Assembly (NCBI GenBank): GCA_001823155.1
Contig: MHTR01000013.1
Location: 1-35,746 of the forward strand
Origin: Candidatus Wildermuthbacteria bacterium RIFCSPHIGHO2_01_FULL_48_25
GTDB lineage: Bacteria; Patescibacteriota; Minisyncoccia; Minisyncoccales; UBA10102
Length of the DNA stretch: 35,746 nt
Direction of reading: 5' to 3'
Shown: piece after piece, positions 6,687 through 13,832 of the stretch
How positions within the stretch are numbered: the stretch's first letter is position 1
How the letters are laid out: the number at the start of each line of letters is the position of its first letter
Translations under genes and position numbers: made by a program
The notes under the pieces: generated by a model
Databases searched by the model: none
What the model was told of the DNA's origin: nothing
Seen by the model: the letters and a program-made list of their open reading frames with translations, nothing else

Positions 6687-8510
6687 CTATTCTACGGTGA
6701 CACTCTTTGCGAGGTTGCGGGGTTTGTCGACGTCGTAGCCGCGCAAGACGCCCATGTAATAGGCAAATAATTGCAAAGGAATAACGGAAAGAAGGGGCGT
6801 GAGCATTTCCAGGGTTTTGGGAATGTAGAAGACATCGTCTGCAATACTTTTAATACCTTCGTCTCCTTCAGTAGCTATGGCAATCACTTTCCCGTTTCGC
6901 GCTTTGATTTCTTGAATATTCGAAATCATCTTCTCGTATACAGAATCAGAAGGACAAATGGCAATGGTTGGGAAGTTTTCATCAATCAACGCAATGGGGC
7001 CATGCTTCATTTCCCCTGCCCCGTATCCCTCCGCGTGCACGTACGATATCTCCTTGAGCTTCAGGGCTCCTTCCAGGGCAACAGGATAGTTATATTTCCT
7101 TCCTATATATAGGAAGTTCTCAAAGCCTTTGTATTTTTGCGCGAGCGCCTCAACAGAACTTGCTTTTGAAAGGATCTGCGAGACCAGTTCGGGAACTCTC
7201 GCAATTTCTTTCGCGATCCTCTGGCCCATAACAAGAGACAACTGCCTTTGCCTTCCCAGAAGCAACGTAAGAAGGGAAAGCACAGCAAGCTGCGAAGTAA
7301 ACGCCTTGGTGGAAGCCACTCCAATTTCTGGGCCCGCGTGGTTGTAGACTCCCGCATCAGTTTCTCTTGTAATAGAAGAACCCACTGCATTCACGATTCC
7401 CAAAGCCAACCCTCCTTTTTCCTTCACTTCTTTGAGCGAGGCAAGAGTATCCGCGGTTTCCCCAGATTGGGAAATAAAAAGGGAGGCAGTATCTTTATCG
7501 ATAATTGGTTTGCGGTAGCGGAATTCAGAAGCAAAATCCACATCCACGGGAATCCCCGCGTATTCTTCCAGCATATACTCTCCCACCAAGCCCGCGTTCA
7601 AAGAAGTGCCGCACGCAATAATATTCAATCCTTGAACTTCTCTCAGAGATTTCTCCACTTCTGCCAAACCTCCTAATCTTGCTCTTCCTTCCTCTGCAAG
7701 AATCCTCCCTCGTATGCTGTTCTCAATACTTTCCGGCTGCTCCATGATTTCTTTGAGCATAAAATGCTCATACCCTCCTTTTTGTGCCTCCTCCAAAGTC
7801 CACTCAAGTTCCGTGACTTCTTTTTTCTTGAGGTTTCTCTGCAAGTCGAACACCTCGAACGTGCTTTCCTTGATTACCGCTATCTCTCCGTCATCCAAAA
7901 ACACCATTTTATTGGAATGGCTAATCAAAGCCGAAGGGTCTGAAGCAACGAATCCTCCGCTTCCGTTCACTGAGAAAACCAAGGGGCTTGATACTCTCGC
8001 TGCAACTATCTTGCCCGGGTCTTCTTTCGCAATAACCGCAATACCATAACTCCCTCTTACATACTGCAGAGCTTTCCTCACTGCCTCCTCTAAGTTTCCC
8101 TGGAAGAAATGCTCTACTAAATGGGGCAAAACTTCTGTGTCTGTCTCCGAAAGAAAGGTATGGCCTTTTGCTTTAAGTTTTTCTTTGAGTACTTGATAGT
8201 TCTCAATAATACCGTTGTGCACCAGAAAGATATTTTGTTTGCAATCCGCGTGCGGGTGGGCATTTGCCTCTGTCACCCCTCCGTGCGTTGCCCAGCGTGA
8301 GTGGCCAAGCCCTATGGTGCCTTTGGGATAGATATCCGTTACCTTTTGCTCCAAACTCTCCAGCTTTCCCACTGCTTTGACGCACACGGGCTCTAAACCG
8401 AACACAACAACGCCTGAGGAATCATACCCCCGGTAGCTTTCCCTCCTCAACCCTTCCATTAATAGAGGGAGGGCCTGTTCTTTTCCAATATACCCGATAA
8501 TTCCACACAT
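6687..8510 (-). CDS. glmS: Glutamine--fructose-6-phosphate aminotransferase (isomerizing)
   Basis: 607 aa. Produces glucosamine-6-phosphate from fructose-6-phosphate and glutamine, the entry step to UDP-GlcNAc and peptidoglycan. Mature N-terminal Cys after Met (MCGIIGYIG) is the Ntn glutaminase nucleophile; RGYDSSG, GHSRWATHG and HNGIIENY follow. Two SIS domains contain CGTSLNAGLVGEYMLE with SQSGETADTL, and GRKYNYPVALEGALKLKEISY. The C-terminus DKPRNLAKSVTVE is the typical sugar-binding tail. Normal full length. It lies 9 bp behind leuS on the same strand, so it is probably co-transcribed; no space exists for a glmS ribozyme. Confidence 0.97.
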   Translation of the reverse strand: MCGIIGYIGKEQALPLLMEGLRRESYRGYDSSGVVVFGLEPVCVKAVGKLESLEQKVTDIYPKGTIGLGHSRWATHGGVTEANAHPHADCKQNIFLVHNGIIENYQVLKEKLKAKGHTFLSETDTEVLPHLVEHFFQGNLEEAVRKALQYVRGSYGIAVIAKEDPGKIVAARVSSPLVFSVNGSGGFVASDPSALISHSNKMVFLDDGEIAVIKESTFEVFDLQRNLKKKEVTELEWTLEEAQKGGYEHFMLKEIMEQPESIENSIRGRILAEEGRARLGGLAEVEKSLREVQGLNIIACGTSLNAGLVGEYMLEEYAGIPVDVDFASEFRYRKPIIDKDTASLFISQSGETADTLASLKEVKEKGGLALGIVNAVGSSITRETDAGVYNHAGPEIGVASTKAFTSQLAVLSLLTLLLGRQRQLSLVMGQRIAKEIARVPELVSQILSKASSVEALAQKYKGFENFLYIGRKYNYPVALEGALKLKEISYVHAEGYGAGEMKHGPIALIDENFPTIAICPSDSVYEKMISNIQEIKARNGKVIAIATEGDEGIKSIADDVFYIPKTLEMLTPLLSVIPLQLFAYYMGVLRGYDVDKPRNLAKSVTVE

Positions 8511-8519
8511 AGAACATTC

Positions 8520-11351
8520 CTATACCACAATATTCACTAACCTTCCAGGAACGAACACCACGCGCTTTACCTTGCTGTTTCCCACCCACTTTCGAATGTT
8601 CCTGCTTTTCAAAGCAAAATCCGTTGCTTGTTTCTCGCTCGTGTCTGCCGCCAACTCCATAACATCGCGCACTTTGCCGTTCACCTGAATGATAAAGCGA
8701 ATACGCTCTGCTTTCACCTGCTTCACGTCGTACTTTGGCCACGGTTGATTGTGCACGCTGTCTTTATGACCAAGTTTACTCCAAAGCTCTTCTGTCATGT
8801 ATGGGGCAAAAGGGGCTAAAAGGATGAGAAGCGTTTCAATGTCTTTCTTTCCTCCATCCTTCATTTCATTCGAGTATTCCATCAGAGAAGCAATGGCGGT
8901 ATTGTATCTTAGATTTTCAAGGTCTTCGGTGACTTTTTTGATCGTTTTATTTCTCAAACTAACCAGATCGTTTTTTGCTTCAGTCTTTGCTGTCACAAGC
9001 TCAAATGCTCGACTCAAGAACCGGCATATCCCAACTATCCCTTTGTCACTCCAATCTCCGCCTTCTGCAAAGGGCCCGAGAAACATCAAGTACATGCGAA
9101 CAGTGTCTGCTCCATACTTCACAAAGTATTCGTCCGGATTCACCACGTTCCCTTTGGATTTCGACATCTTGGCGCCCTCTTTGGTGATTAATCCATGCGC
9201 GCGAAACTTTTTGAAGGGCTCATCAAAAGCAATGTGCCCCATGTCTTTCAAAGCCATGGTGATGAACCTGGTGTATAACAAGTGCAGCACCGCGTGCTCC
9301 TGGCCTCCAATGTACATGCTTACCGGAAGCCATTTTTTGACCCTTGCCTTATCAAAGGGTTTGTTCTTGAACTCTGTGCAAGGATAGCGGAAGAAATACC
9401 AGGCTGAATCTAGGAATGTATCTGAAACATCAGTCTCGCGTTCTGCCTTACCTTTGCACTTTGGGCACTTGGTGTTCATAAAGCTCGCAACAGAAGCCAA
9501 AGGTGATTTCCCTGTTCCTGTAGGTCTAAAGTCCTTCACTTCAGGAAGTTTTACAGGCAGGTCTTTTTCAGGAACCGGCACTGTGCCACACTTCTTGCAG
9601 TAGATAATAGGAATGGGCGGGCCCCAGTAGCGCTGGCGCGAGATAAGCCAGTCTCGCAAATGGTAATTTACTTTCTTTTGCCCCTTTGCGAACTTCACGA
9701 TTTCACCCATGGCAAGTTTCGAGTTCATGCCATTGAACTTGCCTGAGTTGATAAGCACACCCTCTCCTAGGTATGACCCAGACTTCCCTTCCCATCTTGA
9801 AAGCCATATTCCAGTTTCCGTATGGGTCATGTTTTGAGGAGTGATCTGGGACTTTTCAAGCCACAGAGCTTCGTGCCGCTCTTTTTCTTCTTCTGAAACC
9901 TCAACCCTGTCTTCTCCCGCGAGGTCAAACAAAACCGCGGTAGTGTACGAAACGCGGTTTTCGTCTTTATGGGCCGCGAAATATTCCGCGCAAACCTGGC
10001 CTCCCAGCACGCGCACGAGTTTCAAGTTGGTATACCCTGTTTCTTCTTCTACTTCCCTGCGGGCTGCTTTCACGATATCTTCGTTTTCTTCAACCCCTCC
10101 CATGGGAAACGTGAGCCAGTTGAACTTCTTCCATTTGAGGCACAGGATTTTGCCGTCTTTTGGATTTCTTACTATGGCGTGCACGTTTCTCCTTTCAACC
10201 TTTTTCTTTCCCGCAACAGGCGGGTTGCGCTTATCTATCAGCCAAGGAATTACGACTTCTGTAATTGGAAGTTTATATTTTGTCGCAAACTCAAGGTCGC
10301 GTTCGTCATGCGCCGGTACCGCCATAATCGCTCCCGTGCCGTACGAGGCTAAAACATAATCCGCGATAAAAACAGGGATATTCTCTTTGGTTGCGGGGTT
10401 TACTGCTCTTACTCCTTTTAACTCAACCCCAGTCTTTTCTTTTGTGAGTTCTGTACGCTCAAGTTCGCTCTTTTGCTTTGCCTCTTCCAGGTATTTTTGA
10501 ACTTCTCCCCAGTTTTTGATTTGGGATTTAAGTTTCTCAACAAGTTCGTGCTCCGGAGCAAAAACCATGTACGTTGCTCCGAACAAAGTATCGGGTCGTG
10601 TGGTGAATGCATTAATTTTGAGACTTGAGTTTTGAATTTTAAATTCGATCTGAGCGCCCTCAGATCGCCCGATCCAGTTTCGCTGCGCGATTTTGGTTCG
10701 TTCTGACCAATCAATCTTTTCTAGGTTTTTGAGTAGCTTGTCTGCGTATTTTGTAATACGGAAAAACCACTGCTCCAACTCCTTTTGCATAACTTGGCTG
10801 CTGCACCGTTCACACTTCCCGTCTATAACCTGCTCGTTTGCAAGAACTGTTTTGCAAGAAGGACACCAATCAACAGGAGCTTTTGCTTTGTACGCCAGGC
10901 CTGCTTTATAGAGCTGCAAAAACAGCCACTGTGTCCATTTGTAATATTCTGGCTCGCTTGTGGTTACTGCCCTGCTCCAATCAAACAAAGCTCCCAGTTG
11001 CTTTAATTGCTCGGTAAAATGCTTGATGTTCTTCGCGGTTTGGGCTTTAGGATGCGTTCCCATCTTAATGGCAAAGTTTTCTGAATGAATGCCAAAAGAA
11101 TCAAACCCCATGGGCTCGAATACATCATTCCCTCTCATTCGCTCAAAGCGGCCGTGGATGTCTGAACCAGTGAAAGCATAGACGTTCCCCACATGTAAAC
11201 CCTCTGCAGAGGGGTATGGAAACATCATTAAGTTGTAGTAGGGCTTCCGCCCTTTGGCGGATACCTTCTTCAGATCAACCTGCCACGCCTTCTTTCTTTC
11301 CCAAGCCTTCGCCCACTTTGCTTCGATTTGCTGTGGATTATAGTTCGCCAT
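8520..11351 (-). CDS. leuS: Leucyl-tRNA synthetase with a Nudix hydrolase domain inserted in the editing region
   Basis: Charges tRNA-Leu. Start taken at ATG 11351 (MANYNPQQIEAKW): an upstream in-frame ATG lies before the predicted -10 box. Class I signatures: HVGN (HIGH), KMSKSKGNVV (KMSKS), a Cys4 zinc knuckle (CPSCK...CERC), a second zinc module (CPKCK), and the CP1 editing motif TTRPDTLFGATYMVFAPEHE with GTGAIMAVPAHDERD. Right after that motif, roughly residues 365-525, sits a complete Nudix domain whose box GGVEENEDIVKAARREVEE continues ETGY and fits Gx5Ex7REUxEExGU exactly. LeuRS sequence resumes at VLINSGKFNGM. About 943 aa, longer than usual because of the insertion. glmS follows after 9 bp. 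Confidence 0.96.
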   Translation of the reverse strand: MANYNPQQIEAKWAKAWERKKAWQVDLKKVSAKGRKPYYNLMMFPYPSAEGLHVGNVYAFTGSDIHGRFERMRGNDVFEPMGFDSFGIHSENFAIKMGTHPKAQTAKNIKHFTEQLKQLGALFDWSRAVTTSEPEYYKWTQWLFLQLYKAGLAYKAKAPVDWCPSCKTVLANEQVIDGKCERCSSQVMQKELEQWFFRITKYADKLLKNLEKIDWSERTKIAQRNWIGRSEGAQIEFKIQNSSLKINAFTTRPDTLFGATYMVFAPEHELVEKLKSQIKNWGEVQKYLEEAKQKSELERTELTKEKTGVELKGVRAVNPATKENIPVFIADYVLASYGTGAIMAVPAHDERDLEFATKYKLPITEVVIPWLIDKRNPPVAGKKKVERRNVHAIVRNPKDGKILCLKWKKFNWLTFPMGGVEENEDIVKAARREVEEETGYTNLKLVRVLGGQVCAEYFAAHKDENRVSYTTAVLFDLAGEDRVEVSEEEKERHEALWLEKSQITPQNMTHTETGIWLSRWEGKSGSYLGEGVLINSGKFNGMNSKLAMGEIVKFAKGQKKVNYHLRDWLISRQRYWGPPIPIIYCKKCGTVPVPEKDLPVKLPEVKDFRPTGTGKSPLASVASFMNTKCPKCKGKAERETDVSDTFLDSAWYFFRYPCTEFKNKPFDKARVKKWLPVSMYIGGQEHAVLHLLYTRFITMALKDMGHIAFDEPFKKFRAHGLITKEGAKMSKSKGNVVNPDEYFVKYGADTVRMYLMFLGPFAEGGDWSDKGIVGICRFLSRAFELVTAKTEAKNDLVSLRNKTIKKVTEDLENLRYNTAIASLMEYSNEMKDGGKKDIETLLILLAPFAPYMTEELWSKLGHKDSVHNQPWPKYDVKQVKAERIRFIIQVNGKVRDVMELAADTSEKQATDFALKSRNIRKWVGNSKVKRVVFVPGRLVNIVV
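10212..10229. repeat. Palindrome at the start of the Nudix insertion in leuS
   Basis: CGCAAC, 6-nt loop, GTTGCG; encodes the Arg-Asn-Pro-Pro linker entering the inserted domain. Confidence 0.4.
11246..11261. repeat. Palindrome inside the leuS N-terminus
   Basis: TCCGCC, loop CTTT, GGCGGA. It encodes Ser-Ala-Lys-Gly-Arg between the KKV segment and the conserved KPYYNLMMFPYPSAEG, apparently as a small in-frame insertion. Confidence 0.45.
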
Positions 11352-11361
11352 ACAATGCCCC

Positions 11362-11394
11362 ATAATAGTCAATCTGGTTCTTTTTGTCTATTCT
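11362..11394. promoter_or_regulatory. Overlapping divergent promoters leuS (minus) / mutY (plus)
   Basis: leuS: minus-strand -35 TAGACA (11385-11390), 17-nt spacer, -10 TATTAT (11362-11367), 10 nt before ATG 11351. mutY: plus-strand -10 TATTCT (11389-11394), 5 nt before ATG 11400, with a weak -35. The leuS -35 shares bases with the mutY -10, so the two are probably mutually exclusive and both near-leaderless. Confidence 0.55.
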
Positions 11395-11399
11395 AGAGT

Positions 11400-12305
11400 A
11401 TGACCATTCTGGCGTTTCAACGCACTATTCTTTCTTGGTACAAAACTAATCGGCGGGATTTGCCGTGGAGGAATACGAAAGACCCGTACAAGATTTTGGT
11501 TTCTGAAGTAATGCTCCAGCAAACGCAGGTGACAAGGGTTATTCCAAAATACAAAGATTTCCTCAAGGCATTTCCCACTTTGGAATCCCTTTCCAAAACT
11601 TCAGACAAAAAACTCCTCAAAACATGGGCAGGGCTTGGATACTGGAGACGCGCCTTAGCTTTGAAAGAAACCGCAAGAATCTTAGTGAATGCGCAGGCGG
11701 CAAAATTTCTTACGAGCTCTCGGAGGCGATTTAGCACGGTCGCGAAGCGTAAATCGCCGAGAGCGCAGAACCCAAAATCTCGCAGGGATTTTGAGGTTCG
11801 GTCGTTAGAAATTTTGTCACCGCGCGAACTCGAAACTCTTCCCGGCATTGGCCCATACACCGCGCGCGCAGTTTCGTGTTTTGCGTTTGGGAACACCGAG
11901 GCATTCTTAGACACCAACATTAGAAGAGTATACTTGCACTTCTTTTTCAAAAACAAAAAGGACGTGCCAGACAGAGAAATTGTGAGGATCGCGCAGAAGG
12001 CTCTACGGAAGAAGGATCCCCGCGAGTGGCATTACGCACTGTTTGACTATGGGGCAACTGTGCTCAAAAACAGTGGGGCTAATCGCAGAAGCAGGCACTA
12101 CGCAAAACAAAGCAAGTTTGAAGGTTCGTTCCGCTCATTCAGAACAAAAGTAGTGAACTTCCTTCTCTCTCAAAAACAAAACAGAGCTCCACAAAAAACC
12201 ATTGAAGCTCTGCTCAAGGAATCCCCATATCCAAAAGAGAAAGTAATCGCTTCCCTCCTCAAAGATCGCCTCATCAAACAATCCTCAACGCATTACTCCT
12301 TGTAA
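11400..12305 (+). CDS. mutY: A/G-specific adenine glycosylase (MutY), lacking the [4Fe-4S] cysteines
   Basis: 301 aa. Removes adenine mispaired with 8-oxoguanine. HhH-GPD core is clear: DLPWRNTKDPYKILVSEVML with the catalytic Glu at 36, LPGIGPYTARAV (helix-hairpin-helix) and AFLDTNIRRVYL with the catalytic Asp at 171. After LFDYGATVLKNSG, where MutY normally carries a Cys-x6-Cys-x2-Cys-x5-Cys iron-sulfur loop, no cysteine occurs (NRRSRHYAKQSKFEG). The C-terminal MutT-like 8-oxoG recognition domain is also absent. Residues about 102-138 are an Arg/Ser/Lys-rich insertion before the HhH motif, encoded by a DNA palindrome. It is transcribed divergently from leuS and converges on tatD with no gap. 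Confidence 0.9.
   Translation: MTILAFQRTILSWYKTNRRDLPWRNTKDPYKILVSEVMLQQTQVTRVIPKYKDFLKAFPTLESLSKTSDKKLLKTWAGLGYWRRALALKETARILVNAQAAKFLTSSRRRFSTVAKRKSPRAQNPKSRRDFEVRSLEILSPRELETLPGIGPYTARAVSCFAFGNTEAFLDTNIRRVYLHFFFKNKKDVPDREIVRIAQKALRKKDPREWHYALFDYGATVLKNSGANRRSRHYAKQSKFEGSFRSFRTKVVNFLLSQKQNRAPQKTIEALLKESPYPKEKVIASLLKDRLIKQSSTHYSL
11716..11764. repeat. Imperfect palindrome encoding an insertion in MutY
   Basis: Left arm GCTCTCGGAGGCGATTTA (11716-11733) and right arm TAAATCGCCGAGAGC (11750-11764) are complementary apart from a 3-nt bulge. They encode basic residues absent from usual MutY. A smaller AAAATC/GATTTT repeat follows just after it. Confidence 0.7.
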
Positions 12306-12322
12306 CTAGGCCTCGCCTAGTT
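12304..12322. terminator. Palindrome supplying both stop codons of convergent mutY and tatD
   Basis: AACTAGGC, loop CTC, GCCTAGTT: perfect 8-bp stem. The mutY TAA (12303-12305) and the tatD TAG (12306-12308 on minus) both overlap it. T runs are weak, so it may be a modest bidirectional terminator. The same stem with loop TAA recurs at 32751-32769. Confidence 0.65.
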
Positions 12323-13169
12323 TGAAAAGAGCTTGAGCGTTGGCGGTGGTGGCAGAAGCTACTTCGTCAACTGAAATGCCTTTGATGCGGGCGATTTCTT
12401 CTGCTACATACTTCACAAATAGAGGCTCGTTCCTCTCTGTTTTTGCTTCTGGGGGAACAAGGTAAGGAGAATCTGTTTCCAAAACGATTCTTTCTAAGGG
12501 GATATTTTTAATGATCTCCTCGGGGGCTGGAAGCGCGGGAACTTTCTTGAAAATCAAACCGTTGAAACCAAAGTATAAACCCATCGCATAGAACTTCTCT
12601 GCCTGGGCCAAGGTACCGGTATAGCAGTGCACGACTCCTCGAACTTTTCCCTGAGAAAGAAACTCAATCAACTCGTCATGCGCCTTTCTGCAGTGGAAAA
12701 TAACCGGCAAACCAAGTTCTTCCGCAAGCTTCACCTGCAAGGCCAGCGTGGTTTTTTGCTTTAACCTGAATGCTTCTCTCTTTTCCTTTCCTTTGGGCTC
12801 ATAGTAATAATCCAGGCCACACTCGCCTACTGCAACCACTTTTTTTGATTGCCCTAATGCTTTGTACTTTTCGTAATCAAACTCCTCTGCTCTTGTTTCA
12901 AAAGTCATCCAGGCTTCTTTCTTCACGCTTTCTGACTGAACCTCCAAAACATCAACTTCCCTCTCTTCCAGGTGAATGGGGTGCAACCCAATCGCGGCAT
13001 GCACTTCCTTTCCATACTTCTCCGCCATTTCCACCGCTCTTTGCGAAGTTGAAAACTGCGTTCCTGGCATAATAACCCAAGTATTGTTTTCCAATGCGCG
13101 CTTCAACACAGCGTCACCGTCTTCTTTGAAAGCGTTGAAACTTACGTGGCCATGGGTGTCTATAAGCAT
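12306..13169 (-). CDS. tatD: TatD-family metal-dependent hydrolase/DNase
   Basis: 287 aa. TIM-barrel metallohydrolase of the amidohydrolase superfamily; TatD enzymes act as 3'-5' nucleases in DNA repair and turnover. Metal ligands are visible: His6 and His8 in LIDTHGHVSF, Glu in VAVGECGLDYYYE, His in PVIFHCRKAHDE, His in VVHCYTGTL and Asp in VLETDSPYLVPPEA. It is slightly longer than the usual 260 aa because of the residues around EEREVDVLEVQSESVKKEAW. The ATG at 13169 follows a TACAAT -10-like box by about 6 nt, consistent with a leaderless start. Convergent with mutY. Confidence 0.93.
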   Translation of the reverse strand: MLIDTHGHVSFNAFKEDGDAVLKRALENNTWVIMPGTQFSTSQRAVEMAEKYGKEVHAAIGLHPIHLEEREVDVLEVQSESVKKEAWMTFETRAEEFDYEKYKALGQSKKVVAVGECGLDYYYEPKGKEKREAFRLKQKTTLALQVKLAEELGLPVIFHCRKAHDELIEFLSQGKVRGVVHCYTGTLAQAEKFYAMGLYFGFNGLIFKKVPALPAPEEIIKNIPLERIVLETDSPYLVPPEAKTERNEPLFVKYVAEEIARIKGISVDEVASATTANAQALFKLGEA

Positions 13170-13189
13170 TGGCTTATTGTAGCAAAGGT

Positions 13190-13227
13190 TTAAGAAATAA
13201 AAGAGGGCTTCCTAAAGAGGAAACCCT
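13190..13227 (-). terminator. Intrinsic terminator of the 67-aa gene
   Basis: AGGGTTTCCT pairs with AGGAAGCCCT on the minus strand (one G-T wobble), followed by CTTTTATTTC. Confidence 0.8.
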
Positions 13228-13251
13228 TAACTAGAAAATACTCCTATCCCT

Positions 13252-13455
13252 TTAGTGGGGGGAGACCTGGAGTTCATGCACAGTCCTGGGGATGACCGTT
13301 GCTTCCAGGTGCGAAAGTCGCTGGCGGCATCGTTCCTTCTTTTCTGGAGGAACCGCCGAACTCGCTAGTTTTTTCTGTAGTGCCTTTTTTTCTGCCACGT
13401 AGTTTGCGAGACGGACATCTAGACCAGAAATTCTTCCTCCAAGATTAGGCTCCAT
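13252..13455 (-). CDS. Small hypothetical protein (67 aa) behind an attenuator leader
   Basis: Predicted to be largely alpha-helical and basic: LDVRLANYVAEKKALQKKLA and KKERCRQRLSHLEATVIP look like two helices of a small hairpin or coiled coil separated by SSAVPPE. No homolog recognised. Reality is supported by an AGAAGGGGGA Shine-Dalgarno about 10 nt before the ATG, a near-consensus promoter at 13739-13767, a long leader with attenuator features and a terminator immediately downstream. Function unknown; the investment in regulation suggests the product matters under particular translation or nutrient states (inference). Confidence 0.65.
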   Translation of the reverse strand: MEPNLGGRISGLDVRLANYVAEKKALQKKLASSAVPPEKKERCRQRLSHLEATVIPRTVHELQVSPH

Positions 13456-13504
13456 TGCCCGATTCCCCCTTCTGGGAACTAGAGAACTGATTAATCTGCC
13501 TCGC

Positions 13505-13550
13505 TTGAGCGCAGCTGGATCCGCTGATTGGCGGATTCAGCTATGCTCAA
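13505..13550 (-). promoter_or_regulatory. Second hairpin in the leader of the 67-aa gene
   Basis: Outer stem TTGAGC/GCTCAA and inner AGCTGAATCCGC/GCGGATCCAGCT (one mismatch) with a 6-nt loop, about 18 bp in total. No T run follows, so it is not a terminator. It lies between the attenuator and the Shine-Dalgarno. Confidence 0.6.
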
Positions 13551-13583
13551 ACGAAAAGACCTCCTTGTTCCGGGAGGTCTTTT
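13550..13583 (-). terminator. Attenuator terminator upstream of the 67-aa gene
   Basis: AAAAGACCTCC (13573-13583) pairs perfectly with GGAGGTCTTTT (13554-13564); loop 8 nt, then TTTTCGTTTG. It lies between promoter and gene. Its left arm can instead pair with AGGTCTTTT at 13620-13628 near the end of the leader ORF. Confidence 0.75.
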
Positions 13584-13604
13584 CAAGTTCCTACAAGTTT
13601 ACAC

Positions 13605-13730
13605 CTAGTTGAACGTACGAAAAGACCTCTCCGCCCGCAAGGCAATCAATTTGGAAACCAAAACAATTTGCTTTGCCGTTAAAGCAGACTGTTTTGAGCC
13701 CAACCTAAATTGGCGGAGACCTCTTAACAT
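13605..13730 (-). CDS. Putative leader peptide (41 aa) of the 67-aa gene
   Basis: ATG 13728-13730, TAG 13605-13607. Begins MLRGLRQFRLGSKQS; overall rich in Leu, Arg and Lys. The ATG is 8 nt after the -10 box, i.e. at or next to the transcription start. TCTCCGCC at codons 4-6 is complementary to GGCGGAGA at codons 33-35, and codons 35-38 carry AGGTCTTTT, complementary to the terminator left arm. This is the arrangement of a ribosome-sensing leader, but the 41-aa length is long for one and the regulatory codons are not obvious. Confidence 0.5.
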   Translation of the reverse strand: MLRGLRQFRLGSKQSALTAKQIVLVSKLIALRAERSFRTFN

Positions 13731-13738
13731 ATTATTTG

Positions 13739-13767
13739 AGTATATTCGAGCCAAAGAGTTGTGTCAA
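13739..13767 (-). promoter_or_regulatory. Near-consensus promoter of the 67-aa gene leader
   Basis: Minus-strand TTGACA (13762-13767), 17-nt spacer, TATACT (13739-13744). It begins 7 nt after the aroG terminator T tract. Confidence 0.85.
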
Positions 13768-13774
13768 GGGAAGA

Positions 13775-13825
13775 TAAAAAAAAGAGGGCAAGGAGAACCG
13801 CCTACTGGCGAATTCTCCCTGCCCT
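13775..13825 (-). terminator. Intrinsic terminator of aroG
   Basis: AGGGCAGGGAGAA pairs with TTCTCCTTGCCCT on the minus strand, with an inner CGCC/GGCG hairpin, followed by CTTTTTTTT. Strong. Confidence 0.92.
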
Positions 13826-13832
13826 TTCGTTC

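Noticed and set aside
8511-8519. glmS ribozyme
   Set aside because: Only 9 nt separate leuS and glmS, too short for the ribozyme.
10646-10667. Perfect 9-bp palindrome (CGATCTGAG / CTCAGATCG) in leuS
   Set aside because: It encodes the conserved NWIGRSEGAQIEF stretch of LeuRS, so it is explained by the protein and not counted with the inserted palindromes.
11352-11372. Upstream start of leuS at 11372
   Set aside because: It would place the start codon upstream of the best -10 box, and the extra residues MTIMGHC have no family support.
13584-13740. T-box or riboswitch in front of the 67-aa gene
   Set aside because: No T-box AGGGUGG-type sequence or known aptamer core seen; the terminator/antiterminator pairing with a leader ORF fits better.
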